DNA from: Brevibacterium oceani | Lineage (GTDB): Bacteria > Actinomycetota > Actinomycetes > Actinomycetales > Brevibacteriaceae | Assembly: GCF_013623835.1 (NCBI RefSeq) | Contig: NZ_JABKDE010000008.1 | Span: 161,886-225,885 of the forward strand | Reading direction: 5' to 3' | Length of the DNA stretch: 64,000 nucleotides | Shown: piece by piece, positions 44,144 through 53,476 of the stretch | Layout: each line of letters starts with the position of its first letter | Numbering within the stretch: position 1 is the stretch's first letter | Notes under the pieces: generated by a model | The model's database searches: none | What the model was told of the DNA's origin: nothing | Seen by the model: the letters and a program-made list of their open reading frames with translations, nothing else | Program-made: the position numbers and the translations under genes

Positions 44144-45250
44144 ATGACCACCTGCATCGAACTCGCCCGTGATGAGTCCTCGGCGGTCATCTCCCCCATC
44201 GGCGCGAGCCTGGTGAGCTTCACCGTGGGCGATCGCCCGATCGTGGTGTCGATGGAGGCCTTCGACGGGGCCGTGCTCGCTCCCTGGCCGAATCGGATGG
44301 ACGGCGGTCGCTTCGACTTCGACGGCATCGAACATCGGCTGCCGATCACTGAGCCCGAGCGCGACACTGCTCTGCACGGGTTGGTCGCCGACGTCGATTG
44401 GACCGTGGCCGAGCGCACCGAATCCTCGGTGCGCCTCGAATACGCGTTGGCCCCGTCGGAGGGGTATCCGTTCCCGTTCTCCCTGTCCGTCTCCTACGAC
44501 CTCGCCGAGGCCGGGCTGCACATCAGCGCGAGTGCTGTGAATACGGGGTCGGTACGAGCCCCGTTCGGGTTCGGCTTCCACCCCTGGCTCTCCCCCGGTG
44601 AGGGTGCGGATGCGGGTGCGGGTGCGGATGCGGCGGCAGCCGAGGGTGATGCCGGCGCCCCTGTCCACTCGGCCGACACGAGCGCCCCCGGCTTCGTCGA
44701 CGACGCTCAGCTCCTCATTCCCGCCACCACCTGGTACGAGACCGATGATCGACTCATTCCGACGGGGCTGCGCCCGTTCGATGACGGCACGGTGATCCCT
44801 GCCGATCACGTCGCCGATGAATCCGCGTGCATCATGTGCAAAGACTTCCGGGCGCTGCGATCGATCGGCGGCGCCGTGCTCGACGATGCCTTCGGCGCTC
44901 CTCGCCGCGGGCCCGACGGATGGTCGCGGGCTCGACTCAGGGGCGCCGATGACTGTGAGATCATCATCGGCATGGGGCCGGAGTTCCGCACCTGGCAGGT
45001 GTGCACCGGGGACGGGCTCGACCCGGAAATGGCGCGGCGAGCGATCGCCATCGAACCGATGACGTGCCCGCCGAACGCCTTCGCCGCTGGCGAGCCCGGT
45101 GAGGACTTCGACGCCGTCGGCCCCGGTGAGGAGCTCAGCGTGGCCTGGAGCATTTCGCTGGAGACGAGCGGCGAGTCCGCTGATGCTGGCGCTGATGGCA
45201 CCGAGGGTGCCGGTGCCGATTCCAATGCCGACACCGATGGAGCTGCCTGA
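44144..45250 (+). CDS. galM: Aldose 1-epimerase (GalM) family protein
   Basis: Probable mutarotase interconverting alpha and beta galactose, 368 residues from ATG 44144 with GGAG 5 nt upstream. NRMDGGRFDFDGIEHRLPIT, the LHGLVAD segment (first active His region) and GFGFHPWL (second His) match the family, and IAIEPMTCPPNAF near 315 supplies the Glu. Two low-complexity inserts are odd: an Ala/Gly/Asp run at about 155-175, encoded by GGTGCG repeats, and an acidic 25-residue tail. It is divergent from galT with the GATCA pair between them. TAGAAT at 44082-44087 is a possible -10. Confidence 0.88.
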   Translation: MTTCIELARDESSAVISPIGASLVSFTVGDRPIVVSMEAFDGAVLAPWPNRMDGGRFDFDGIEHRLPITEPERDTALHGLVADVDWTVAERTESSVRLEYALAPSEGYPFPFSLSVSYDLAEAGLHISASAVNTGSVRAPFGFGFHPWLSPGEGADAGAGADAAAAEGDAGAPVHSADTSAPGFVDDAQLLIPATTWYETDDRLIPTGLRPFDDGTVIPADHVADESACIMCKDFRALRSIGGAVLDDAFGAPRRGPDGWSRARLRGADDCEIIIGMGPEFRTWQVCTGDGLDPEMARRAIAIEPMTCPPNAFAAGEPGEDFDAVGPGEELSVAWSISLETSGESADAGADGTEGAGADSNADTDGAA

Positions 45251-45387
45251 GTCGTCGCTTGGAGTGCGCAGCCAACATGACAGTGAACCTTCCTCGGCAG
45301 GTGGCGCCCTGATAGGTTGCGAATACAGGCAGTTTTCCAGCCGCTGCATTCCGCCCGGACTGCAGACCATTCGCGAGAGGGGCGACC

Positions 45388-46197
45388 ATGTCGACACCGC
45401 AGAACCCGAACGACCCGACCTCAGGCCGGCCAGACCAGTCCGAGTCGAACCCCGGCGCTCAGGAATCCTCGGTCCCTGATCACGGGGAGGATCAGCCCAT
45501 GGCACACGACCCGCAGGACGCGTCCTCGCCGCAGTCCACCGGCGAACAGCCCGACGCGACCCAGCAGGGACACAACGACTACGGGCAGACCGGCCAGACC
45601 GCTCAATATGACTACTCCCAGCCGGGCCAGGACGCTCAGAACGGTTACCAGCAGGGAACCTACGACCCCAACGCTTATCAGCAGCAGACCCATCAGCAGG
45701 GCAGCCAGCAGGGCGCCTACGCTCAGCCGGATGCGTATCAGCAGGGCGCCTACCAGCAGGGGTACAGCCAGGCCGACGGCTACCAGCAGGCTTACGCTCA
45801 GCCCGGAGCCTACGGTCAGCCCGGATACGCTCAGACCCCGCAACCCGGAACCGGAGAGAAGGGCTTCTTCAAGTCACTCTTCGATTTCCGCTTCGACAGC
45901 TTCATTGCGGTCAAGTGGGCCGGCTTCATCTACATCATCGCGATGATCGTCGCGGCTCTGTCCTACATCGGCACGATCGTCGCCGGCATCAGCGCCGGCG
46001 TGGCAGCCGGTTCGGCCATGGCGTACTACAGCAACGGACCGAGCTTCAATATCCTGCCGCTGATCCTCGCGATCGTCTTCGGCTGGATCATCCCGGCCCT
46101 CTGGGTCATCGGAGTCCGCCTCGTCCTCGAGCTCATTGTCTCGAACATCAAGACGGCCGAGAACACGAAGAGGATCGCCGACTCCGTCTCCCGCTGA
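45388..46197 (+). CDS. DUF4282 membrane protein with Gln/Tyr-rich N-terminus
   Basis: A 269-residue protein. The first 150 residues are disordered and rich in Gln, Tyr, Gly and Ala, with repeats such as AYQQGAYQQGYSQ and AYAQPGAYGQPGYAQ. The C-terminal 115 residues are a DUF4282 domain: FFKSLFDFRFDSFI, then two transmembrane helices (about 178-205 and 222-245) and RLVLELIVSNIKTAENTKRI. DUF4282 function is unknown. ATG 45388 has AGAGGGGCGACC upstream. It stands alone, and hairpins follow it. Confidence 0.88.
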   Translation: MSTPQNPNDPTSGRPDQSESNPGAQESSVPDHGEDQPMAHDPQDASSPQSTGEQPDATQQGHNDYGQTGQTAQYDYSQPGQDAQNGYQQGTYDPNAYQQQTHQQGSQQGAYAQPDAYQQGAYQQGYSQADGYQQAYAQPGAYGQPGYAQTPQPGTGEKGFFKSLFDFRFDSFIAVKWAGFIYIIAMIVAALSYIGTIVAGISAGVAAGSAMAYYSNGPSFNILPLILAIVFGWIIPALWVIGVRLVLELIVSNIKTAENTKRIADSVSR

Positions 46198-46220
46198 GTC
46201 TCGCTCAGCTGAGTCTCGCT

Positions 46221-46307
46221 CAGCCCGTTTGTGGGCTGCACAGAAGTGCCCACGTGCAATCACTGCGCCGAGGCGAATCGCTGATTTCAGCGGTGCCGCC
46301 TCGGCGC
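46221..46307 (+). terminator. Hairpin cluster after the DUF4282 gene
   Basis: CAGCCC/GGGCTG (46221-46238) is followed by a larger structure. GCGCCGAGGCG (46265-46275) and CGCCTCGGCGC (46297-46307) form a perfect 11-bp outer stem. CGCTG-ATTT-CAGCG forms an inner stem-loop. The outer arms are facing copies of the dispersed CGCCGAGGCG motif. Confidence 0.65.
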
Positions 46308-46452
46308 ATCCAGCTGCGATCGACTGCGCACACCGCAACTGTGCATCGAAAGTGCGCGTGCCCCCGCATTTGTGCCCTACGCGTGCACTTCTGGCCTACA
46401 GTGACCCACCGCACCCCGCGCCTCCGGCCCACACACGCCGGTGAATTAGAGT
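46308..46452. other. Gap before the tRNA terminator
   Basis: No gene recognised. The stretch has repeated GTGCGC/TGCGCA words but no clear structure. Confidence 0.4.
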
Positions 46453-46483
46453 GAGCCCCGCACCGAGAATCGATGCGGGGCTC
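46453..46483 (-). terminator. Terminator of the tRNA-Gln/tRNA-Glu unit
   Basis: GAGCCCCGCA and TGCGGGGCTC form a perfect 10-bp stem with an 11-nt loop, 6 nt after tRNA-Glu. Confidence 0.8.
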
Positions 46484-46488
46484 AACCG

Positions 46489-46561
46489 TACCCCCGAGCA
46501 GATTCGAACTGCCGTTACCGCCTTGAGAGGGCGGCGTCCTAGGCCACTAGACGACGGGGGC
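46489..46561 (-). tRNA. tRNA-Glu (anticodon CTC)
   Basis: A 73-nt cloverleaf. The acceptor stem GCCCCCG pairs with CGGGGGT (G-T at the end) and the discriminator is A. The anticodon stem CCGCC/GGCGG holds the loop CTCTCAA, anticodon CTC. The T arm reads AGTTCGAAT. CCA is not encoded. It lies 40 nt after tRNA-Gln. Confidence 0.95.
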
Positions 46562-46601
46562 TCAGAACAACACACCTGGAGTTCCCTCCGGATGATGTCC
46601 G

Positions 46602-46673
46602 CTGGGCTACCAGGACTTGAACCTAGACTAAATGAACCAGAATCACTCGTGCTGCCAATTACACCATAGCCCA
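46602..46673 (-). tRNA. tRNA-Gln (anticodon CTG)
   Basis: A 72-nt cloverleaf. The acceptor stem TGGGCTA pairs with TAGCCCA and the discriminator is G. The anticodon stem AGTGA/TCATT has the loop TTCTGGT, anticodon CTG. The T arm reads GGTTCAAGTCC. It sits near gltX, as in many actinobacteria, where the same GluRS charges it with Glu for later amidation (known for the group). Confidence 0.95.
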
Positions 46674-46853
46674 ATGCTTTTCAAGGTCATCCCCGAGGAG
46701 ATTTCCCTGAGCAACGAGATATAACTCTACACAAGCAGACCGCTTCCGGACAAATCGCAGGAGCCCCTTTTGAGTGTGACCTTCTTAACAGAATCGCACC
46801 TGCTCGACACCCAGCCTCCGGCGCCCAGCCCCGGCCCCACCAGCGTGGACCGC

Positions 46854-48152
46854 TCACCCGCGAGCGAGGCCGATGAGCCGGTCGAGGACCCGATAGCCGT
46901 CGGCGCGCAGGCCGTTGTGTTCGTACTCGTTCGTCACCCACGGCGTCACGCCGGACAGGTGCTCGGCTGTGGCCAGGGAATACTCCACCGGCACGTACGC
47001 GTCCTCGAAATACACCGCCGCAGCTCCGCGAACCTCGGCGGCCTGCAGGGCATCGACGTCGTAGAGGCTCGGCCACGACCGCCCGGCGACGAGGTCGGCC
47101 ACCTCGGCGAAGGGGGTGAGCTCGGGATCCTCGTGCAGGGATTCGGGTCCGGCATGTTCGCCGGCCAGCAGGGTGGGATCCTCGCGGACGGCGTCGGGCA
47201 TCGCCCGCCGGGCCGCCCAGTTCGTCACGGTGCCGTCGGCCCAGCAGGACTCGTGGATGACCGCGTAGAGCGGGTTGCGTCCGGAGAACGGCAGCGACGC
47301 CGCCAGGTCGTGGCGGAACGCCGCCGAGGCGGGGTCGAGGTCGAGCAGATAGTGCAGCTTCTCGGGTCCGTCGGAGGCTCCGAGGAAGTGTCCGAGCAGG
47401 CGGATCCGCTCCCCCGTCGCCCGCGCCCCGCCGGGCAGGGCGATGCCCTCCCCCAAGGAGGCGAGATCGACCAGCCGACGCATCTTCTCCCGGTCACCGG
47501 GGAAGGCACGGTAGTGCTCTTCGGACTTGCGGATCATGCCCTCCCAGGTCCGTCCGTAGACCTCGGCCGGGTCGAGTCCGATGGCAGGCAGCCCACCGGT
47601 GAAGTACACCTCGCGCAACGACGAGGCATGCGCGGACACGTACCGCAGCGTGGTGAACCCACCGAAGGACTGGCCGAGCAGGGACCAGGAATCCGCGCCG
47701 AGGTGGCCGCGCAGGATCTCCGCATCCTCGACGATCGAATCGGCGCGGAAGAACGACAGCGCCTCGGCGATTGCGGCCGGATCCTCACCGACGGTCTCGA
47801 GTCCCGTGATGGCCCCGTCCACGGAACCGATCGGATTCGACCGGCCCGTGCCGCGCTGGTCGAGCATGACGACCTGGAACTCCTCCAAGGCGCGCGCCAG
47901 CCAGGATCCGGGGCTCACCGGCGTGACCGGGCGTGGAGCCTCGACGCCGGGCCCGCCCTGGAGGTAGACGAGGTAGGGCTTCTGGCTGTCCGCCTCGGCG
48001 GCGATGATCCGGGCGAAGACGGTGAGCGTCTGCGGCAGGTTCACACCCGCCGAGGCGGCGCCCTCCGCCCGTCCGAAATGATCGAAGGGCACATCGACGG
48101 TGACATCGGAGAAGTGCATTCCCCCACGGGTCCAGTTCGTCTGCTCGCTCAT
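46854..48152 (-). CDS. Proline iminopeptidase-like alpha/beta hydrolase (S33 family)
   Basis: A 432-residue peptidase that is expected to release N-terminal proline or similar residues. The oxyanion segment LQGGPGVEAPRP is at about 65-76, with DQRGTGRSNPI near 98. The nucleophile elbow is LLGQSFGGF, with Ser162. The C-terminal His lies in NEYEHNGLRADGYRVLD. This longer, 430-residue type is common in Actinobacteria. ATG 48152 has TGAGGAATTGAGC upstream; a TTG two codons earlier is less likely. It starts 16 nt after the gltX stop, so the two may be co-transcribed. Confidence 0.9.
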   Translation of the reverse strand: MSEQTNWTRGGMHFSDVTVDVPFDHFGRAEGAASAGVNLPQTLTVFARIIAAEADSQKPYLVYLQGGPGVEAPRPVTPVSPGSWLARALEEFQVVMLDQRGTGRSNPIGSVDGAITGLETVGEDPAAIAEALSFFRADSIVEDAEILRGHLGADSWSLLGQSFGGFTTLRYVSAHASSLREVYFTGGLPAIGLDPAEVYGRTWEGMIRKSEEHYRAFPGDREKMRRLVDLASLGEGIALPGGARATGERIRLLGHFLGASDGPEKLHYLLDLDPASAAFRHDLAASLPFSGRNPLYAVIHESCWADGTVTNWAARRAMPDAVREDPTLLAGEHAGPESLHEDPELTPFAEVADLVAGRSWPSLYDVDALQAAEVRGAAAVYFEDAYVPVEYSLATAEHLSGVTPWVTNEYEHNGLRADGYRVLDRLIGLARG

Positions 48153-48168
48153 GCTCAATTCCTCAGGC

Positions 48169-49635
48169 TCACAGCTGTGCGGCGAGAGCCTTGAGACGGG
48201 TCAGCGAGGAGTCCTTGCCGAGGATCTCCATCGACTCGAACAGCGGCGGGGAGACCTTGCGGCCGGACACGGCCACACGCAGCGGACCGTAGGCCAGGCG
48301 CGGCTTGATCTCCATCTCGTCAACGAGCTTCGCGGCGAGGATCTCTTCGAGCTTCTCCGTCGTCCACTCCTCGAGTCCCTCGAGGACCTCGATGGAGGCG
48401 GCGAGCACCTCGGGGGCCGAATCCTTGAGCGTCTTCAGCCCGTCTTCGGCCATGACGAGGTCGGCGTCGGAGGTGAAGAGGAACGCGAGCAGGTCCGGGG
48501 CCTCGCCGAGCACCTTCATGCGGGTCTGCACGAGCGGCGCCGCCTGATCCAGAATCGCCAGCTGAGCCTCCGACGGTGACTCAGGAAGCACCTCGGCGGC
48601 CTGGAGATAGGGCACCAGACGGTCACGGAAGTCCGTGACGTCGAGGAGACGAATGTGGTCGGCGTTGATGGCGGTGGCCTTCTTCACGTCGAAGCGGGCC
48701 GGGTTGGGCAGGACATCGTGGATGTCGAAGGCCTCGGTGAACTCCTTGACGCTGAAGACGTCGCGGTCGGGTCCGATGGACCAGCCGAGCAGGGCGAGGT
48801 AGTTGATGAGTCCCTCGGGGATGAACCCGTTCTCGCGGTGGAGGAAGAGGTTCGATTCGGGGTCGCGCTTCGACAGCTTCTTGTTGCCCTCGCCCATGAC
48901 GTAGGGCAGGTGGCCGAACTCGGGGGTCGCCTCGGCGATGCCGATGGCCTTGAGGTGTTCGTACAGTGCGATCTGACGCGGGGTCGAGGACAGGATGTCC
49001 TCGCCGCGGAGCACATGGGTGATACCCATCAGCGCGTCGTCGACGGGATTGACCAGGGTATACAGCGGCTGCCCATTCGCGCGGACGACGACGAAGTCGG
49101 GCACGGTACCGGCCTTGAAGGTGATGTCACCGCGGACGAGGTCGGTGAAGGTGATGTCCTCATCGGGCATGCGCACGCGCCACACGGGCTCGCGGCCCTC
49201 GGCGCGGAAGGCGGCCTTCTGCTCGTCGGTGAGGTCGCGGTCGTACCCGTCGTAGCCGAGCTTCGGGTCGCGTCCGGCGGCCTTGTGGCGGGCCTCGACC
49301 TCCTCGTTGGTCGAGTAGGACTCGTAGATGTGGCCGCCGGCCTTGAGCTTCTCGATGACGTCGGCGTAGATCTCGCTCCGCTGGGACTGGCGGTAGGGGC
49401 CGTTGTCACCGCCGACCTCGATACCTTCGTCCCAGTCCAGGCCCAGCCATTTCAGCGCCTCGACGACCTGGCCGAAGCTCTCCTCCGAGTCGCGGGCGGC
49501 GTCGGTGTCTTCGATGCGGAAGACGAACTTCCCGCCGGTGTGCTTGGCGTAGGCCCAGTTGAACAGGGCGGTGCGGACCATGCCGACGTGCGGGGTGCCG
49601 GTGGGTGATGGGCAGAAACGAACTGTGACGCTCAC
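48169..49635 (-). CDS. gltX: Glutamyl-tRNA synthetase
   Basis: Class I aminoacyl-tRNA synthetase, 488 residues from GTG 49635, with AAAGGA 6 nt upstream. The HIGH-type motif is [10 protein letters not shown] (9-18), and the KMSKS-type motif is KLSKR (253-257). [13 protein letters not shown] is the usual Rossmann segment. The longer upstream frame is antisense to the FAH gene and not conserved. By family knowledge it charges both tRNA-Glu and, for the GatCAB route, tRNA-Gln; genes for both tRNAs lie 1.5 kb downstream. Confidence 0.97.
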   Translation of the reverse strand: MSVTVRFCPSPTGTPHVGMVRTALFNWAYAKHTGGKFVFRIEDTDAARDSEESFGQVVEALKWLGLDWDEGIEVGGDNGPYRQSQRSEIYADVIEKLKAGGHIYESYSTNEEVEARHKAAGRDPKLGYDGYDRDLTDEQKAAFRAEGREPVWRVRMPDEDITFTDLVRGDITFKAGTVPDFVVVRANGQPLYTLVNPVDDALMGITHVLRGEDILSSTPRQIALYEHLKAIGIAEATPEFGHLPYVMGEGNKKLSKRDPESNLFLHRENGFIPEGLINYLALLGWSIGPDRDVFSVKEFTEAFDIHDVLPNPARFDVKKATAINADHIRLLDVTDFRDRLVPYLQAAEVLPESPSEAQLAILDQAAPLVQTRMKVLGEAPDLLAFLFTSDADLVMAEDGLKTLKDSAPEVLAASIEVLEGLEEWTTEKLEEILAAKLVDEMEIKPRLAYGPLRVAVSGRKVSPPLFESMEILGKDSSLTRLKALAAQL

Positions 49636-49730
49636 GATTGTCCTTTGCGTGATCTTCTCGGGTGTGAGTCTGTGGTGTGCGCGGTGGCGCGTGGTGTTCC
49701 GTGGATGCGATCGCCGAGGCGGCGGTCGGC

Positions 49731-50537
49731 TCAGGCATCCATGACCGGGTTCGACAGGACGCCGAGTCCCTCGATGGCGATGTCGACGCGGTTGCCGGAC
49801 ACGATCTGGCCGACTCCGGCGGGGGTTCCGGTGAGGATGACGTCGCCGGGCAGCAGGGTGATCGTCTCCGACAGGTGCTCGATGAGGGTCGGGATGTCGA
49901 AGATGAAGTCGGCGGTGGTGCCGTCCTGCTTGAGATCCCCGTCGACCCAGGAGCGGATGCCCAGATCGTCGACGTCGAGTTCGGTTTCGATCCACGGACC
50001 CAGCGGGCACGAGGTGTCGAAGCCCTTCGCCCGCGACCACTGCTTGTCGGATTTCTGGATGTCGCGCAGGGTGACGTCGTTGCCCGCGGTGTAGCCGAGC
50101 ACGTGATCGAAGGCGTTCTCGGCCTTCACGCCTTTGGCCACTCGGCCGATGATGACGGCGAGTTCGGCCTCGTAGCTCACGTATTCGCTGATGGCGGGCA
50201 GACGGATGGGGTCGCCCGGGCCGATGACGGCGGTGTTCGGTTTGAAGAAGGTCAGCGGGGACACCGGCACCTCGTTGCCGAGTTCGGCGGCGTGGTCGGC
50301 GAAGTTCCGGCCGACGCCGATGACCTTCGACCGCGGCAGGATGGGGCTGACCAGACGCACATCGTCGAACTTCAGCCTCTCCCCCGTCGATTGGGCCGGA
50401 GAGAAGAACGGGTCCGAGTCGAGGACCGCGAGTTCGAGTCCTGAGGTGTCCCAGCTGCCGTCGGCGATCGGCGGCACCTCACCTTCGACCACTCCGTATT
50501 TGGGTTCGTCCTGATGCACAAATCTGGCGATACGCAT
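49731..50537 (-). CDS. Fumarylacetoacetate hydrolase family protein
   Basis: A 268-residue FAH-fold enzyme, probably a 2-keto-acid hydratase, decarboxylase or acylpyruvase. [16 protein letters not shown] (about 72-87), the metal ligands in [13 protein letters not shown] (Glu pair) and [19 protein letters not shown] (Asp) are conserved. [15 protein letters not shown] closes the active site. Genes of this type often sit just upstream of gltX in Actinobacteria, as here. The ATG at 50537 has TAGACT 7 nt upstream and no ribosome site, so a leaderless mRNA is likely. Confidence 0.92.
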   Translation of the reverse strand: MRIARFVHQDEPKYGVVEGEVPPIADGSWDTSGLELAVLDSDPFFSPAQSTGERLKFDDVRLVSPILPRSKVIGVGRNFADHAAELGNEVPVSPLTFFKPNTAVIGPGDPIRLPAISEYVSYEAELAVIIGRVAKGVKAENAFDHVLGYTAGNDVTLRDIQKSDKQWSRAKGFDTSCPLGPWIETELDVDDLGIRSWVDGDLKQDGTTADFIFDIPTLIEHLSETITLLPGDVILTGTPAGVGQIVSGNRVDIAIEGLGVLSNPVMDA

Positions 50538-50544
50538 GTGCCCC

Positions 50545-50550
50545 AGTCTA
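50545..50550 (-). promoter_or_regulatory. -10 element of the FAH gene (leaderless)
   Basis: TAGACT on the minus strand, 7 nt before the ATG. No -35 match. Confidence 0.5.
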
Positions 50551-50643
50551 GTCAGTGACGGCCCGCCTCCGCGCGCGGGTTCTCACCGAGTTCTCGCGGA
50601 GTGGGCTGCGCGGCTCGAGCGACGGGGCTGAGAGACTGGTGCC

Positions 50644-53415
50644 ATGCCGCATTCGCCCACTCCGCACACCTTCGACCTGGCCCGCATCGGCGGCTCCCTG
50701 CCCGCAGCCCAGCTCATCGATGAGCTCACCATCGCCGAGGTGGGCCCCTCCCCGAGGCTCGTCGTCGAGGCTCCTCCCGGCACCGGCAAGACCACCCTCG
50801 TCCCGCCGCTGATCGCCCAGGTGCTCGCCCAGTCCTCGTCCGGATCGCCTGGAACGGCTGGATCGGTCGGATCGGCTGGATCGTCCGGATCGGCCGACGC
50901 TCGGGTCGCACCGGGGAGGATCATCGTCACTCAGCCGCGGCGGATGGCCGCCCGCGCCGCGGCCAGGCGACTGGTGTCGCTGACGGGGACCCGCCTCGGC
51001 GAGGTCGTGGGTTTCACTGTCCGCGGCGAGTCGCGGACCTCGGCTGCAACGGTCATCGAGTTCGTCACCACGGGTGTGCTCATGGCTCGGCTGCTGCGGG
51101 ATCCGGAGCTGTCCGGGGTGTCGGCGGTCGTGCTCGATGAGGTGCACGAGCGGCAGCTGGACACGGATCTCACGTTCGCGATGTGTCGGGAGCTCATCGA
51201 ACTCCGGTCCGATCTGTCGCTGGTCGTGATGTCGGCGACGCTCGATGCCGGGTTGTGGGCGCAGCGGCTCGGGGCCGGGCCGCAGTCTCCCGCGCGGGTC
51301 ATGTCGGTGGCCGCCGATGCCCATCACTTGGAGATCCGGTGGGCGCCGGCGAAGCAGAGACCGCTCGATGCCAGGGGTGTCACCTGGGATTTCCTCGATC
51401 ATCTGGCGGAGACGACCGTGCAGGCGCTGCGTGAGAACAGTGCCGGAGATGTGCTCGTCTTCGCACCGGGTGCCCGTGAGGTCGACGAAGCGGCTTCTCG
51501 TGTGCGGCGGCGTGTGGAGTCAGCTGCCTCGGCGGTCGAGGTGCACACGCTGACCGGGCGGACACCGTCGAAGGAGCAGGATGCGATCCTCCGCCCGACC
51601 GGCTCGGATGCGGTGCGGCGGGTGATCGTGACGACCTCAGTGGCCGAGTCGGCCCTGACGGTGCCGGGTGTGCGCATCGTCGTCGACTCGGGTCTCTCCC
51701 GCGGTCCGCGATTGGACACGCGCCGTCGCATGTCGGGGCTGGTGACGATGCGCGAGTCGAAGGCATCGGGCACGCAGCGTTCCGGTCGCGCGGCCAGGCA
51801 GGGCCCTGGCGTGGCCTATCGGTGCCTCTCGGAGGCGGATTGGGCGAGCCTGCCCGAGCACACTCCGCCCGAGGTCGCGACCTCGGACCTCACCGCCGCG
51901 GTGCTGGCGCTGGCCACGTGGGGTGGGGATGAATCCCTGCTGCCCGAGCCTCTGCCATCGGGGCCGAAACGGCAGGCAATCGAGAACCTTGGGGCGCTGG
52001 GTGCGGTCGAAACGCCGGAACTCGCCGACGAACCCACCGGCGTTGGCGGCGAGCGCGATTCTGTCCGCGGTGCCGCCGACCTCCCGATCTCCGATCTTCA
52101 TGTGACCGAGACCGGCCGGGCGATCGCGACGATTCCCTCTTCGGTGTGGTCGGCGCGGGGTCTCCTCGACGGGGCGTCGCTGCTCTCTCCGGGACTCGCA
52201 GCCGAAGCCATCGCGGTCATCGAGTCCGATCAGCGGGCTCCCGGCGCCGATCTCACAGCACTTCTGCGGCAGTTGCGACGCAGCAAAGACGCCCGCTTCG
52301 CTCAAGACCGAAAGCGTTTCGCCGGGCTGGCGCGCGAGTTCGCGTCGAACAACGGCACTGCGCCGAGCGGCGGCACCCTCACCCCCGACGATCTCGGGCT
52401 CGTCACCGCCCTGTCCTTCCCGCTGCAGATCGCTCGTCTGCGCAGCTCTTCGGACTCCGAATATCTGCTCGCCTCGGGCACCGCCGCCACCCTGCCACGC
52501 GATTCTTCCCTGCAGGGCAGTCCATGGTTGGCCATCGCCGAGGTGGGACTGACCGGCCAGCGCGCGATCATCCGCGCCGCGGCCCCTATCGATCAGGACG
52601 TCGCTGAGCTCGCCGGTGCTGGGCTGCTGGCCACGGAGGAGAGCGCGACCTTCGACGACGGCAAGGTCCGCGCCATCCGGCGGGAGCGCCTCGGCGGGAT
52701 CGAGCTCTCGGCCACCCCGATTCGGGCGAGCGCCGAACTGGCGCGTCGAGCCATCGCCGAATCGGTGGGCGAACGCGGCGCGAGAGAGGTGCTGAGACCG
52801 TCGGAAGCCTTCGAATCGCTGCGCGCACGACTCGGTCTGCTGCGCAATGTCTTCGGTGAGCCGTGGCCTGATGTCGGCTGGCAGCACCTGTCGCAGACGC
52901 TGCCCGACTGGTGCCCCGAGGCCCTCGACCGGATCGCGAGGGGCACCGATCCCGGCCGGGTCGACCTCGTCACCGCGCTGCGCACACTGCTGCCCTGGCC
53001 CGAGCCGGCCCGCCTCGACGAACTCGCTCCGACTCATCTCGAGGTGCCGACCGGCTCACGCATCCGCCTCGACTATGCCGATCCCGATGGGTTCAGCCCC
53101 GAGGGCGACAGTAATGAAGCCGGCAGCACCGGGACCGACGGCGCGGCCGGGAGCCCCGTCCTCGCCGTCAAGCTCCAGGAGTGCTTCGGGTGGACCGATG
53201 TTCCCCGCATCTGCGAGGGCCGGGTGCCGGTGACGATGCACCTCCTCTCCCCTGCCGGGCGACCCCTCGCAGTGACGAGCGACCTCGCATCATTCTGGAC
53301 GAATGCATATGCCCACGTCAGGGCCGAGAACCGGGGCCGCTACCCGAAGCACCCGTGGCCGGAGGACCCGTTGGCCGCACCGGCGCAGAAGGGTACGAAA
53401 CGTTCGGGACACTGA
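50644..53415 (+). CDS. hrpB: ATP-dependent helicase HrpB
   Basis: DEAH-box RNA helicase-like protein, 923 residues. Walker A is APPGTGKTT (43-51). A 20-residue Gly/Ser repeat (GSPGTAGSVGSAGSSGSAD) is inserted right after the following helix. Next come TQPRRMAARAAARRL (motif Ia), DEVHER (165-170), VMSATLD (about 196) and the motif VI stretch QRSGRAARQGPG (about 379). An HrpB-specific C-terminal domain ends with the signature YPKHPWPEDPLAAPA. The role in bacteria is unclear. ATG 50644 is used; no ribosome site is obvious. Confidence 0.93.
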   Translation: MPHSPTPHTFDLARIGGSLPAAQLIDELTIAEVGPSPRLVVEAPPGTGKTTLVPPLIAQVLAQSSSGSPGTAGSVGSAGSSGSADARVAPGRIIVTQPRRMAARAAARRLVSLTGTRLGEVVGFTVRGESRTSAATVIEFVTTGVLMARLLRDPELSGVSAVVLDEVHERQLDTDLTFAMCRELIELRSDLSLVVMSATLDAGLWAQRLGAGPQSPARVMSVAADAHHLEIRWAPAKQRPLDARGVTWDFLDHLAETTVQALRENSAGDVLVFAPGAREVDEAASRVRRRVESAASAVEVHTLTGRTPSKEQDAILRPTGSDAVRRVIVTTSVAESALTVPGVRIVVDSGLSRGPRLDTRRRMSGLVTMRESKASGTQRSGRAARQGPGVAYRCLSEADWASLPEHTPPEVATSDLTAAVLALATWGGDESLLPEPLPSGPKRQAIENLGALGAVETPELADEPTGVGGERDSVRGAADLPISDLHVTETGRAIATIPSSVWSARGLLDGASLLSPGLAAEAIAVIESDQRAPGADLTALLRQLRRSKDARFAQDRKRFAGLAREFASNNGTAPSGGTLTPDDLGLVTALSFPLQIARLRSSSDSEYLLASGTAATLPRDSSLQGSPWLAIAEVGLTGQRAIIRAAAPIDQDVAELAGAGLLATEESATFDDGKVRAIRRERLGGIELSATPIRASAELARRAIAESVGERGAREVLRPSEAFESLRARLGLLRNVFGEPWPDVGWQHLSQTLPDWCPEALDRIARGTDPGRVDLVTALRTLLPWPEPARLDELAPTHLEVPTGSRIRLDYADPDGFSPEGDSNEAGSTGTDGAAGSPVLAVKLQECFGWTDVPRICEGRVPVTMHLLSPAGRPLAVTSDLASFWTNAYAHVRAENRGRYPKHPWPEDPLAAPAQKGTKRSGH
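50840..50898. repeat. Degenerate GGATCGGNN repeat inside hrpB
   Basis: GGATCGG/GGATCGT words recur about every 8-10 nt (GGATCGGTC, GGATCGGCT, GGATCGTCC, GGATCGGCC). They keep frame and encode the Gly/Ser linker. Confidence 0.75.
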
Positions 53416-53476
53416 GCCTCTCCGCCCCGTGCCCGGCGGACATGCGTGCCCACCCACCGTCTGGGACAATGGATCG

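Noticed and set aside
46308..46452. Possible small RNA or CRISPR-like repeats between the DUF4282 gene and the tRNA unit
   Set aside because: TGCGCA-type words recur, but spacing is irregular and there is no repeat-spacer pattern or promoter-terminator pair.
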